From contig NW_003202922.1 of assembly GCF_000006405.1 (NCBI RefSeq), positions 435,034-499,033 of the forward strand: 64,000 nucleotides of DNA. The letters are read 5' to 3'. Both the position numbers and the translations under genes were made by a program. Positions 36,805-47,710 of the stretch are shown here, one piece after another. This stretch comes from Perkinsus marinus ATCC 50983 (taxonomy: Eukaryota > Perkinsozoa > Perkinsida > Perkinsidae). The first letter of the stretch is position 1; each line of letters starts with the position of its first letter. The notes under the pieces are model-generated. The model was not told where the DNA came from and did no database searches. It saw nothing but the letters and a program-made list of their open reading frames with translations.

Positions 36805-38536
36805 TTAATTAGGTTTTGCTGTAGACAAAAGCTTCACTCCATAGCCCTTGGCGTTCAGCTCTTCAAGTACATGTCTGAGATCCTCAGATTTCGGGTTGTG
36901 CCGCACGAGGACCTGTAGTGGGCATGAGTGTAGCGAGTTGATGATATTTCATGAATCACTCTGGCTCCTCCGAGACAACGACCTCCAACGAGATCTACGT
37001 TCAGGGAGGCCTTCACGATGTGGCAGTCGCCAGGCATCACATCACGACGGAAAGCTAGTTCATCCATATCTGAATTTCACAGCCTATTTGTAACGACTCA
37101 AGTAGTTGATATCTCTGCCGCGTACTCTCCTTCAAGCCCGACACCGCGAGCTCAGTAATATTCCAATCATTCACTTCGGGACTGCGAGGAGGTGAACCCT
37201 GGGGGGAGCCACTGAGACAACAATCTCAAAGCTCACATGATAGCGGCGAAGTCACTGAGACTGACCTGAGCAAATCCCCTATATGGATGCTGCTACGTAG
37301 ATGATGTTGCCGGACATTCCGAGCATCCGATGGATCACCTATAACGACGCAGTTTCGAGGGCTGCAAGTCGCGAGAACATACCATGTGTTTCGTCCCAGG
37401 CCACTTTGCTAGAGTTGTCCTCCATGAATAATCCCTCCCCGCTGAGCCTGTGAACAGAGAGCTCGGGACACTTTAGTAGAGAGAATAATATTTGAAGAGC
37501 TAACCTGTTCCTGGCAACTCCATTCGACTTCTCTTGGCCTGAGGAAACAAGATGTTGCACGAACTCTTTTGAGAGAACTTTCCCTATCTATTGCGAGAAC
37601 GCCGATACAGGGATCGACTTGAACGCTACTGTTCCGTGATGCTGCATCGCCCTTATTTAGTGATCCTCAATATCAGTGAGTTGCAGGGATTTAAAAATGC
37701 CGCATGATCCGAGGCGACGTTTATGGAGGAGGTACAAACACGGGACCAAATGTGAATCGATCGTATTGCGTCTACGCCGTCGGAGTCTGACGGTTCGACG
37801 TTGGAGAAGAATCTTGGTTAAGAAGTTTCCACAGATGATCGCAGCAGTTGAGTTGAACAAAGCCACAATAATAGGCAGGGGAGCCCATCATGGAGACTCA
37901 CCGAGGGAAGACCGAGTATCCTTGTCAGCGTCGTTCGACCCGATAATGCTGAAACCATAGCGAACCGATAACGATGTGAGCCGCTAGTCAGACGAAAACC
38001 GCACCTATCTGTGCTTTCCATCATCGAAGCGGCTTCACAACTCTGAGGCTTAGCCCGGTAAACTAAGCGAGGCGTGCGGGAGACCTTAGCAGCACAGTTG
38101 CGGAGAATTACGCTTATGGGAAGGCTCCTGTCCAACACAGTCCGGGGTAGGTCTACCGAATAGATCGGAATACATCCTGAGAAGAGACTCTCTCAACAAC
38201 GACGCTTCGCCCCACATATTGTTGCGACGCTTATGTTCCGCGATAGAGTCGGCGGCTTGGGCCTCCGCCTGATCAGTCCGGCTGGCTTATGAAGAGGACA
38301 TATGCTCTTACGGGGTTCCCTCGATGAACAGACTTTTGCGGCAGGTCCATCACGGAGGAATTTCTCTCTCGGTCGACCCTAGCGGCGACTGTCGAATCCT
38401 TATCCTTGTTGTTCTAATGAAGTCGTGTTACAACTCGCCTCGCTCAACACCATAATGAATATGCTTGTTATAATAAGGACGGCCGCGCTAGGCCTACCCC
38501 TTCTGCTACGCTGTACCAGGTCTCGTTGGCAGCCAT
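36805..38536 (-). CDS. Hypothetical protein, Ser-rich with conserved C-terminal block
   Basis: The start MAANETWYSVAEG splices to NNKDKDSTVAARVDRERNSS, then AEAQAADSIAEHKRRNNMWG and EASLLRESLLRMYSDLF, both helical and charged. Middle exons are polar (VYRAKPQSCEAASMMESTDR; IIGSNDADKDTRSSLG; FMEDNSSKVAWDETHGDPSD). Near the end come SPEVNDWNITELAVSGLKES, TRQRYQLLESLQ, then MDELAFRRDVMPGDCHIVKA and NVDLVGGRCLGGARVIHEI, and finally VLVRHNPKSEDLRHVLEELN ending ...STAKPN-stop. The last two exons look like a folded conserved domain, but I do not recognise it. Exons between 37560 and 37930 are weakly supported. Confidence 0.48.
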
Positions 38537-38791
38537 TAGCCTGCCGGCGATTGCTGTTTCACGTGATGCGGCGGCCGCAGGTGTATTGTCTGAGAATTGC
38601 AGCAGCAAACTGTGGGATGATGTGCTCTAGACGGCGACAACCACTGACCTCTACCTCCGGGTATCACACCATCGCTGCGGAGGTGATACTGCAGTAGTCC
38701 AGCAGCGCCCCGCCTGAGAGTGCACTAGCGACTATCGCCGCACCCATACAATAGAGCGGGCAAATACATCAGTAACAGGTCAGGAGGGACG

Positions 38792-39365
38792 TTACTCAGC
38801 AAAAACATTTTGGGTGTCAGCATGTCCTCCATACGCAGCTTCAGGTCGATGAGCTATTGCATGGGCGTATGCTGCCGTGGCACTTTCAGAAGCCTGAATA
38901 AAGATGAAATGCCGAGAAATCAATCTGGCTTCGTCCTACCGCAAAACCGCTACCTCTGTACTCTTGGAGCTTCTTCTCGTGAGCACTAGCATATGGCTGA
39001 CGAGGCCTGATGCCGATTTTAAAACCGGATGACTCCTGCAGGAGCTGCTCACACGAACTCCGGGAGTTCACTCTTTCGTGGGGGTATATTGGTCTCTTTA
39101 TATTCACCAAAAAGCTGTGCTGTAGTCTGATCGGCGGGCCTCCCTGAATGAACTCTGTCTTTGGATATCCACTTCTCCTCCTCCTGCATACTGTTCAGAG
39201 AGGGGTTCTTAGACTTGTCCTCGACTGCTACAGCTCCGAAGAGATCCGACGAGAAAAACTGTCTATACCTGCCATATCAAGATAACAGTGAAAGGTACAC
39301 GTGATATTCAATTTAGACGCTATCACTCACCTAGTCCTGGCGATATCCTGATGGCTATCAGTCAT
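38792..39365 (-). CDS. Small polar hypothetical protein
   Basis: Four coding exons in consistent phase. MTDSHQDIARTR joins YRQFFSSDLFGAVAVEDKSK, then NSMQEEEKWISKDRVHSGRP and ETNIPPRKSELPEFV. A phase-2 junction (GT|GTGAGC...CAG|G) follows to PRQPYASAHEKKLQEYRGSG. A GTAGGA...TTCAG intron then leads to ASESATAAYAHAIAHRPEAA and ...NVFAE-stop. About 150 residues, hydrophilic, no signal peptide or membrane span. Function unknown. It sits between two other minus-strand genes with 167 bp to the next stop. Confidence 0.5.
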
Positions 39366-39531
39366 TGAGTAAGCAATAGCTGTTGCAAGCTGATGACATG
39401 TACGACACCATCTCAACCTTCGAATTGACCAACAAGACGCGAAGAGAGCTGGAAGCAGTGCTAATTGGATTGTGACCAGCAATAGATAAAAAATGATAAT
39501 GTACCATGATGATAGGCTAGCTCAGGCTAGA

Positions 39532-42263
39532 CTAGGGACTACGGCGGCCAGCAATCATCGCCCACTCCTCCTTAGCGTGCTTCAGACGATTCTCCATGAC
39601 CCTACTCCATTCAGCACTCGTTCGTGTATGCAACGCCACCTCATGCTGACTCTTCCGGGCTGATGCTAGGTCTCGGAAGCGCGGCTTGGCAGTATATCTG
39701 AGACAACTGGAGGGAGGGGAGATAGGAACAGTCTCACCGGGCTGGTGACTTCGATGATCCTTCTTGAGGCCGCGACCTTAGAGCTACGACATGGGTATAC
39801 TCCGACTTGCTGCTCTCTGAAAAGGCTGTTATTGAGAAGACATTCCTGGAGTAACTGACCAATCGTTGCAGGACTGTCGCTGGGCAGCGTAGCTCCGCTC
39901 GGTGATGGGGTCGGCTCTGTGGGCAAGTCATCTCCAGTTAGGAAGTCTGGAGACCCCATGGGCTCGCTGGGGGTAATAACCCCAGTCCTGAATAATGCGC
40001 GACTATGATTGGAGACAGCGCATGATGTGTGGGCATGCTTACGCTGGTCGCTCTTCCTTGCAAGCCTTACCGATCCGGCTCTCGTTCCAGCGAGGTGGAG
40101 GTGCATAACTCGATCTTAATTGCAGGTCGTGGGTCTAAGCACAATCATCACTGTCACAGTGATCACGTTACTCACTTCAAGAGGCACTTTAAGGGCATCA
40201 GGACTACGCCGACGGCCACCGTACCGGTGCTTGTCCGGCGGCTTGCATGAGGCCAGCACCAAGATACTGCTGTCGCTGCCATCTCGATCGGGGATGGATA
40301 AATTGCCACTCCCACCGTAGTTCTCCTTGTCATTTAAGTTCACAGCGCTCACAGGCTTACGCGGCTTCTCACTAGTCCCAACGCGGCGCGCATCACTTTC
40401 ATACGATATAGGGCCCTCATACTTAGCAGTGTCAGGGGTGGCGACCACAATCCCTGCACTAAGCGAGGATTCCCTATGCAGATGTTGCTCGGTCTTCCCC
40501 AAGGTCGCTTCCCTCGATGAATCGTCTTCAGCAATAGTGTTGTGCGCCACACCACCTGGGGGGTTCTCTCTCTCTTCCCCCTCCACCTCGACCTTCACCC
40601 CATTACTGGGGTTAGCCTGGACATTTGTGCTACCCTTCATCTCGATCGATATCGAGGCACTCGACCGTCCAGAGCCGAACACTGGTGTAGCGCGGACCAT
40701 ATTAACATGAGCTGAGCGATCCTCAGAGCTGAGCAAAGACTCTCCCTCGGCAATCAGCGCCTCCAACGTAGATGAGCCCGAGCCCCGTCCGACCACTCCG
40801 AAATTAGCAGCCCAAGGATCTCCCAATGAGGACGAACGTGAGCCCGTATGAAGCGGGACATCCGAGATATCATCCGACTCTCGTAAAGTGCTGTCGTCGC
40901 TGAATTTGAAGGACGGCGTCTTCCTACCAGGATTCACCACGATTTTCTTGGGTGAATTAAAGCACAGAGAGCCGCCTCCAGCACCGTGAGTCTCAGCCTC
41001 CTCCGGTATCATCGATAGGGGGCCTCGGTCCAAGCCCTCCATCATCCCTGTACCACTCTGCGATACTGGCTCGCTATCCTTGGAGCCGATACATTCCGGA
41101 TCAAAGGCCACAAGTTGGAGGCTGGCGACTTCATTCTGCTCTTTGATAGCTTCACTCTTTCCAATGCCTGGACTCTCCTCGAACTCCCCACTGCCTAGGA
41201 GGGATCGGCTCTCCTGCGTAGCCTTCTCATGTAGCGTCAGGAATCGAGAGGAAGATGGTATGGACATCTCCATCGCCCTTCGAGGAGCCACCACGGGTGC
41301 GTTGTGCCTTAATGGTGGCGATTCGTCTGGAGTAGCCCGTCGCCGAGCTGGCAGAGGCATTTCATCGTAATCAACGTCGTCGTCGTCGTCTTCTTTCGGC
41401 TATTCCTAAGGCTATCCGGGGAGTCTTCCCTTATACTGGCTGGAGTCCCCTCCTCAGAATCGTGACGACTCATCCTCCGAGAGCGACGGCGGCGGCGGCG
41501 ACCCGATTCTGTTTGATTCTGCCGGTCATTCATCTCCTGTATACGAGCCATCAACTGCTCCAGCAACCGCTGCTGCGTGCGGGCCAAATTGCCGAGTTCC
41601 TCAACCTGCAAGACCCATCACCAGCACGCTCGTCCGAAGCACCACATACCTGCTTTTCCAGTCGCTCCTCCCTCTCCGTCTTCGCTGACGACTCCCCGCT
41701 GCCATCCTGTGGTGTCGTGTTGAGCAGCCCCGGAGCAGCACCAAGCAGAGCACGTCGTAGTACCTGATAGCCGAACGGTGGTTACTGCGAGCCGTCGGTG
41801 TTACCTCTAGCTCAGCCGTGTGCAGGAGAGCTATCTCCCCAGTGGAATTGAGACTAGTAGCAGCTGGCGAGGGTGCAGGCGCCTGCACGTTGATGACCAG
41901 GGGCTGTCCCGTCGGCAGCAACACGTTATTGGAGGATCCACAAGTTGGAGTGGACTTCGCCACAATATCCTCTCTCTTCGTCAGTTCCGTCTCTGAGGTC
42001 GCAGGTTCGATTCCTGGATCCGACACTTCCTCTACTGCAGGCGGCGATGGCTCGTTATGTCGTTCCTTCAGCTTCTTGCTATTGGCAATGAGAGTATCCT
42101 CTAAAAATCTCCTCCACTTTATCGTACTCGACTGAGGTCGGGCCTTCTGAAGCTGTCGTCGGAAGTGGTCCACTGAGAGGGAGGCCCCCTCGGGCCCTTG
42201 GAGGCTCCTCTCCTGTGCCGCTACGAGTAGCTCGAGCTCCGCAATGTCAACAATATCGTACAT
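39532..42263 (-). CDS. Large disordered/coiled-coil protein
   Basis: The start MYDIVDIAELELLVAAQERS opens a mostly uninterrupted exon. After ...ALLHTAELE an intron leads to VLRRALLGAAPGLLNTTPQD and ERLEKQ, then VEELGNLARTQQRLLEQLMA. That last stretch is a leucine-heptad coil followed by the basic cluster RRRRRRSRR. A poly-Asp run (EDDDDDVDYDEMP) comes next. A >1-kb open exon (about 40200-41360) is rich in Ser, Pro, Glu and Gly, for example SIPSSSRFLTLHEKATQESR and TLEALIAEGESLLSSEDRS. The C-terminal exons end KPRFRDLASARKSQHEVALH then EEWAMIAGRRSP-stop. Unlike its neighbours it keeps long exons. No domain recognised; it could be a cytoskeletal or scaffold protein. The junction near 41410 and the exon near 40090 are unresolved. 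Confidence 0.62.
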
Positions 42264-42476
42264 TCTGCGACGACAACTCCCAAGTTGGGAGTCCCAACCC
42301 TCAACCCTGTGTGACAACAAAAAGACATATTTGTGGAGGTTCTAAGTAGACACTTTAACTATATTCTACACTTGGCAGTTCTCTAGTAGCGTTATGAGTA
42401 ATCGACCTCATCATCCAACGATAAAGCTCTCATCCGACCCTGACAGAAGCAAACACGTCTCCGGCGTTGGCCTCGA

Positions 42477-45400
42477 CTATGTGCAAGCCTCTACCCGGGA
42501 ACTGGATCGGCTGCCAGCAATGTACCGATCAGGAGGCGGCTCATTGACACTCTTTTCGCCATCACCAGAACGCACCAATGACACTCGTTGTGGAGTTGTT
42601 GCTGCGGCCTGAAGGGAGCGAGGGTCAGAGTGGTAATCCCAACATGACGATTGAGAGCTCGTCGATAGAGGAACAGTACCGTAAGGCACACTGCATTACC
42701 AACCTGCGACTGCTGACGTGCCATCCTTCGATCGCTTCGCTGTTGAGCACAGTCAAAGAGTCTCGTATGGGAGAGCCCAACCTACCCAACTACACTATGG
42801 GCATTGCCTTTCTGCTTCACACTATACCTTAGCGAGAGCCGTCACGAAGATGCGCACTTGTTTGTCACTGAAGCCTACTCCTTTGTCGGCTCCCTGAGGG
42901 GTGGCGTCGCCGCTTGTAGGGAAGGGGGAGGCGGAGACGTATTCTGACGGAGAGCTTATCATCGATCACAATGGAGATGGTCGGAACTCACCAGCGCACT
43001 TCTGGAACATCTGGCGGCAGGCCTGGGGTAATTGGCCAGGGTTCTGAAAATCAAGTGGTGACAGGAAGCAATGCTCTCCTACCCTCACCAGAGCTGCAGT
43101 GTCACCCCCAGTGGGCCCGTCACCTTTCCACCTAACCCGAGATATACCGGTGATTAGAGTACATAGCTCCGACGCTTTGAAGCTGCCGATCTGTGAGAAA
43201 CCAGCTTTACATGAGGCCCGACTCTAAGCGTTACATTGTTTGTAGTGTACTCGCATACCATCAGGTAGAACTGCTCCGCCGAAGGGGCATGCAGACGTGA
43301 TAGTGCCCTGAAGGCAGCAGGTCCCATCGACATCTTTAGATGCGGTTTACCCACCACACTAGAGTAGACATCTCCATTGGATGTAGTGGCATTCTATCAA
43401 CAACTTCGACATCAGTAGAACCCGGAGGCTCGAGTACCACTGTCATCAATTCCTGACCTGACAGCAGTCACCTACTTATGATGCTTGGCCAAGACCGCGA
43501 GTAGTACATCGTTCAGCTACTGCAGCTAGCATACTCTCGCTACGGTAGCCGACAGATGCAAATGCCCACATTAGATTAGCCAAGTAAGCACCTAAGAGAT
43601 TCTTGTCTGAGTATTGAGGACAAGTGGCCTACTACCAGAGAAGAGATGGGTTGTCACTTCGACAACCCTTGCTAAACGTTGAAAAAGTACCTGCCAGGAA
43701 ATGTAAGGTCTTTGTACGTTCTCCCAGTCAAAGCTCACGTCCGAGCCGAAGCCCATCTTGGCGAGGGCCCATGCTATCGTGGAGATGTCAGCAGGCTCCA
43801 ACTCCGATGACCGTGCCATGCACTCCTCTGATGACAATAGAGGATCGAAAAGCGACCAACTAAGGTGGACTCACCAGTGATACTAGTGAGCAGAGATGGA
43901 CATAGGTACTCAGCCTTGCATATGCAACTGTAGAAGGGATGATGCCACTACTGTGGTGAGATGCGTAGCCCCACCGGCAAAGATTGGACAGGTCATCTCC
44001 TGTACACTCCCGTAAGCGAGACGATACTGCTACGGTCGACGCTGCCAGAATCTGAGCACTACTACAGTGCGACCGGCTTCTCAGCGAGCAAAGAAGCGAA
44101 CACGCTGACTACCTGTCCGCAGTTGGTAGGGCTGGGTGATAGCTCCAGAACGCAATGTAGTGCCGATATGATCTGAAACGCTGACTACCAACAACCGAAG
44201 ATACGTCGGTAGTGTTGTAGTATATGTTCCCAACTGAGTGCAGGAGTTCTCCAACTTATTAGAGAAGTTTGCATGCGAATTCAGGTAGGAGTGTACAGAG
44301 AGAACAACATTTCCTCGCTGTCACCAATACATGTAGTTGACCATGTGCATACTCTCCCACACTGTAAGTAGCTGATTTTCTTATTACCTCATCCGCTCGC
44401 CGAGGCTGCTGCCGGCGTTTGAGCAATTCACAACAGCGTTCTTCGAGCTTGGCAATTCTCGGGTCCTGCTGAGCCCATACTCTCATGTCAACCTCTTCAT
44501 ACTACCTCCCCGTTGCAGCCTAATCTAACTGCCTGCGCCAATGCTGTTGTTACTACCGTGAAATCCATTCTGAGATCATCCATAGAGTCCACCAGGCGAC
44601 AGTAAAACACTTTACTTCTGTAGGTTAGCTTCCACTTCGGATAAGAGCTCTTCGGCGCTCCGTATGGAAAGTAGTATCGACTTAGGATAGACTGATCACA
44701 GCATACCGCACCGTCTCAATGCGCTGCTCTTCACCTGTCGGGCTTCCGTTGCTTCCCCTTCCCATAATACGTACGTATTCCTCAGATGATTCAGAGAACG
44801 CTCTGGCAAGAAAGTAGTCCTCAAAAAAGCGCGAATTCGCCGAATATATCGACACATTCGTAGACACGTTTCGGAAGCTCCAAAATTCCAAAAACTGATC
44901 CGAACGCAAATTACTGTTCTTGTTCTTCATCATACCAAGATTTCCTCCCACCGCCTCTCTCATCCTGATGAGGGACGAGAAGTGAGCACGTCATGTTCGA
45001 AGTTGATCCAGGTATTACCGAAGTCTTCTGCCTTGTCCGATGACCCCTATGGAGTTGTACTCCTTGCCTCTTGCTGCCATGACTATGCTGGTGCGCTTTT
45101 CTCTCACCTGTGACGCTTTCTATGACCGTTCGCTACAGAGTCGGCTCCCTCTACCCACCTCCACTGCTAGTATGCGCCGGCCTCAGACTCACTTCATGCA
45201 GATCGTCACCAATGGCAGCGCTCCTTGGTGATCTACTCCTCGGCCGATCCCGTTTCTGAGAGCATCGCAATTCTGAACATGCCGTTAGACATATTTCCTT
45301 ATTCCTCCACTTACGCGAGTGCTGCCCGACTTTGGTAGAGAAGTCCGCCTGCTAGCTGACTGGGCCTCCGATGGGTGGATACTGCCCTACGTTAATAAGG

Positions 45401-45763
45401 CTGAACCAATAGAGCTATGAAGGGGCGCGAACCCCTACGTAGAAGCTTCGACCGGGCCTCATCCCCGCCGTTATATAAGGTGTTCCCTCAGGCAGATTCT
45501 GACAATAGCTCGCGCCCTCACGAACCTCTATTCCCGACCCAGTGTACTCCTAGTAATTCTACCTTGGCACCGGAACCATTCCGCGATGTCTTATCGTGTC
45601 GACCTTTGGGCGTCGTCGTGACGGTGGTCACAGCAGCTGGTCGTAGCTTGATGTTACCACTATTCTTCTCGGCAGGTCTTTGCTCTTGCCTCGGGCGGCG
45701 GACATCCGAGGGGAGGAGCTTCACTTGAGTCATCCTGGAAACTGTGGAAATATCAGATCGCAT
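42477..45763 (-). CDS. Helical-repeat protein, possibly RAP/HPR-type organellar RNA-binding
   Basis: The proposed start MRSDISTVSRMTQVKLLPSD is basic and could be a targeting region. Exons include SSEEYVRIMGRGSNGSPTGE, MRVWAQQDPRIAKLEERCCE, then ARSSELEPADISTIAWALAK followed by MGFGSDVSFDWENVQ. Next come MSMGPAAFRALSRLHAPSAE, NPGQLPQACRQMFQKC, and (phase 1) EYVSASPFPTSGDATPQG running to VRIFVTALAK. The phrases 'DIST.AWALAKMGF' and '..vTALAKl' are characteristic of the heptatricopeptide/FAST-like repeats in alveolate RAP proteins; I do not see the RAP domain itself. The end is one of two frames, stop at 42477 or 42625. Several exons are missing from my model, so treat the span as approximate. 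An intron carries dispersed repeat copy d. Confidence 0.45.
44255..44364 (-). repeat. Intronic dispersed repeat, copy d
   Basis: On the minus strand: CAGTGTGGGAGAGTATGCAC, ATGGTCAACTACATGTATTG, later CTGTACACTCCTACCTGAAT and CTAATAAG. It has the best preserved left half of the family. It lies in an intron of the minus-strand helical-repeat gene, in sense orientation. Confidence 0.75.
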
Positions 45764-46000
45764 CTCAACGACCTAGTCGCTTCTCTCTTACTAATTACCA
45801 TCACTGAACATTCCCGGGTGTAACTACTCAGAACATAACACCAATTCACTAATAGAGATGGTAACTGATCGACCACACAAATCAATCCGTATGTGGAGCC
45901 GATAAACTAGTGACAGCGCAAGATCGTCACAGGTAGCACCAACGGGCAGGGATCTATACACCCCTCCACATAACGTTCTTAGGATTCGATAACAATGGGA
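45764..46000. other. Left flank of the foldback, no gene
   Basis: No coding frame is supported. The segment near 45950-46000 (TATACACCCCTCCACA and TAACGTTCTTAGGATTCG) reappears near 46617-46670, the first part inverted and the second part direct. Confidence 0.5.
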
Positions 46001-46598
46001 GGTTTTTCGACTCGTGTACAGCCACCACAACGAGTATCATCTTGCGGCTCAGGGAGGTATGTACTTATGCTTTACCTTATATGACCTCCAAGTTTCAGAG
46101 CCTAACTCTTCGTAGTTAGTGAGAAGTCGAAGACCGGTAAAACGTTTTCTCCACATATTCTTAGCATACACGTGTNNNNNNNNNNNNNNNNNNNNNNNNN
46201 NNNNNNNNNNNNNNNNNNNNNNNNNNNNNNNNNNNNNNNNNNNNNNNNNNNNNNNNNNNNNNNNNNNNNNNNNNNGCAGGCTTGTGCTTCCAAATATGAG
46301 AGTGAAACATGGAGGGATACCATTATGAACGATTCTCTTTCTGTTGATGTATAGCATTAGATCAGGAGCGGAGTTATAGATATACTCCCCGAGTAAAAGT
46401 TGGTATTTTGAGGCGCGATTTTAACACGTGTATGCTAAGAATATGTGGAGAAAACGTTTTACCGGTCTTCGACTTCTCACTAACTACGAAGAGTTAGGTC
46501 CTGAAACTTGGAGGTCATATCAGGTAAAGCATAAGTACATACCTCCCTGAGCCGCAAGATGACACTCGTTGTGGTGGCTGTACACGAGTCGAAAAACC
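46001..46598. repeat. 175-bp inverted repeat (foldback) around an assembly gap
   Basis: The left arm 46001-46175 and right arm 46424-46598 are reverse complements over 175 bp with only a few mismatches (for example CTTAT versus ATCAG near 46078/46520). The left arm ends ATACACGTGT exactly at the gap; the right arm starts ACACGTGTATGCTAAG. The spacer is 100 N plus 148 known bases. The arms have no coding potential. The element could be a foldback/MITE-type transposon or a palindromic assembly artefact at the gap edge. Confidence 0.93.
46176..46275. other. Assembly gap (100 N)
   Basis: One hundred consecutive N, a conventional scaffold gap of unknown true size, placed inside the loop of the inverted repeat. 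Predicted frames crossing it are meaningless. Confidence 1.
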
Positions 46599-47710
46599 GG
46601 TTATGCTAAGAATATGTGGAGGGGTGTATATCTCAGAGAGATAACGTTCTCTAGGATTCGGCAACAATGGGAGAAAAATGCCCTTAGTGTGACATTTACA
46701 TGGGAAACTGATTGAAGAGTGTATTCCTAGCCATGTGGACATTCCAAAATGAGGCCCCTTCCACAACAATATAGGTTCCTGGATGATTCCCTAACAACGG
46801 ACGTGAAAACTATCTGCGTTAAGGTAAATCCTTCTTATTATGATATCCACCATCGCAGGCTTCTAGATCTAATAAACGTAGCCTTTCCGAAGTCGAACCG
46901 TGATGGACGCTTTAGCTCTAGAATCAATGCGGTTATCCGAATAGTAATCGATCATCGAATAAACCATAACTCTTTTAGAGGCATTGACAGTTTCGCCGTT
47001 TGAAGCTTATACATCGCTTACTCTTTGAGACAAGCATATGACTACTGGAGCTTCCAGTCTGGAAGTATCTTTACTAAATCACAGTGATATCAAACAAACA
47101 CGCAATTTGTAATGTTCTGCGACACATTACTGCTGTCGACAGCATTATGTCATGTGAATCTCCACCCTCGGACTGCACGGTATTGTGCATTCCACGCATG
47201 GCGCAGCAGCAAAGATAATTATATTGAATTCTCTGTCCATTGTTGAACGATCCCGTAGAAGTCACTTTCAAGGAGTGCTGTATTTCGGGTCCTTACTCTC
47301 ATTAAGAAACGCGCGCAGTTTACATGCAGATTGCAAGACAAAAGTACTAGAGTGTACAGAGTAAAGAAGGAAGAAGAAATATCGGAGCAGCGACGGTTGT
47401 TCGATGTTGATTCTGCACAAACAATGTTGAACAACGGTTTAATTGAACCTCCAAATGGATAGGGTATAACAATAATCGTTTTGGTACTCCATGGAAAAGA
47501 GAGGTAAAGTATCAACCAGAAGGCTTGAACATGAAGTAAGTAGGTACAACATAATACTGCGCACTTGTGACCACCTGTGTGTGTTAAAACGGAGGCATGA
47601 GTACCACAGACTGCAGTTATGGAAAGGAGTCATAGTTTGGATAAAACTACGACTTCCATACTAGCAGGTCAACTCAGAACGCAAGACGTGAACCCGAATA
47701 GAAACTAAGT
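46599..47710. other. Right flank of the foldback, gene-poor
   Basis: It contains a second short copy of TATGCTAAGAATATGTGGA (46602-46620) and the mosaic TGTGGAGGGGTGTATA + TAACGTTCTCTAGGATTCGG. A plus frame at 46749-47003 (MRPLPQQYRFLDDSLTTDVK...) has no motif and no splice support, so I do not call it. AT content looks higher than in the surrounding genes. Confidence 0.4.

Noticed and set aside
40116-40150. Continuing the large exon to a stop near 40116
   Set aside because: A GTGAGT donor after VPLE precedes it, and downstream exons with coding-like sequence continue to 39532.
41080-41370. Plus-strand open frames opposite the large minus-strand gene
   Set aside because: Shadow frames of a long exon with strong amino-acid bias; no independent motif.
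46049-46357. Open frames crossing the N gap
   Set aside because: They owe their length to undefined bases and lie in a non-coding inverted repeat.
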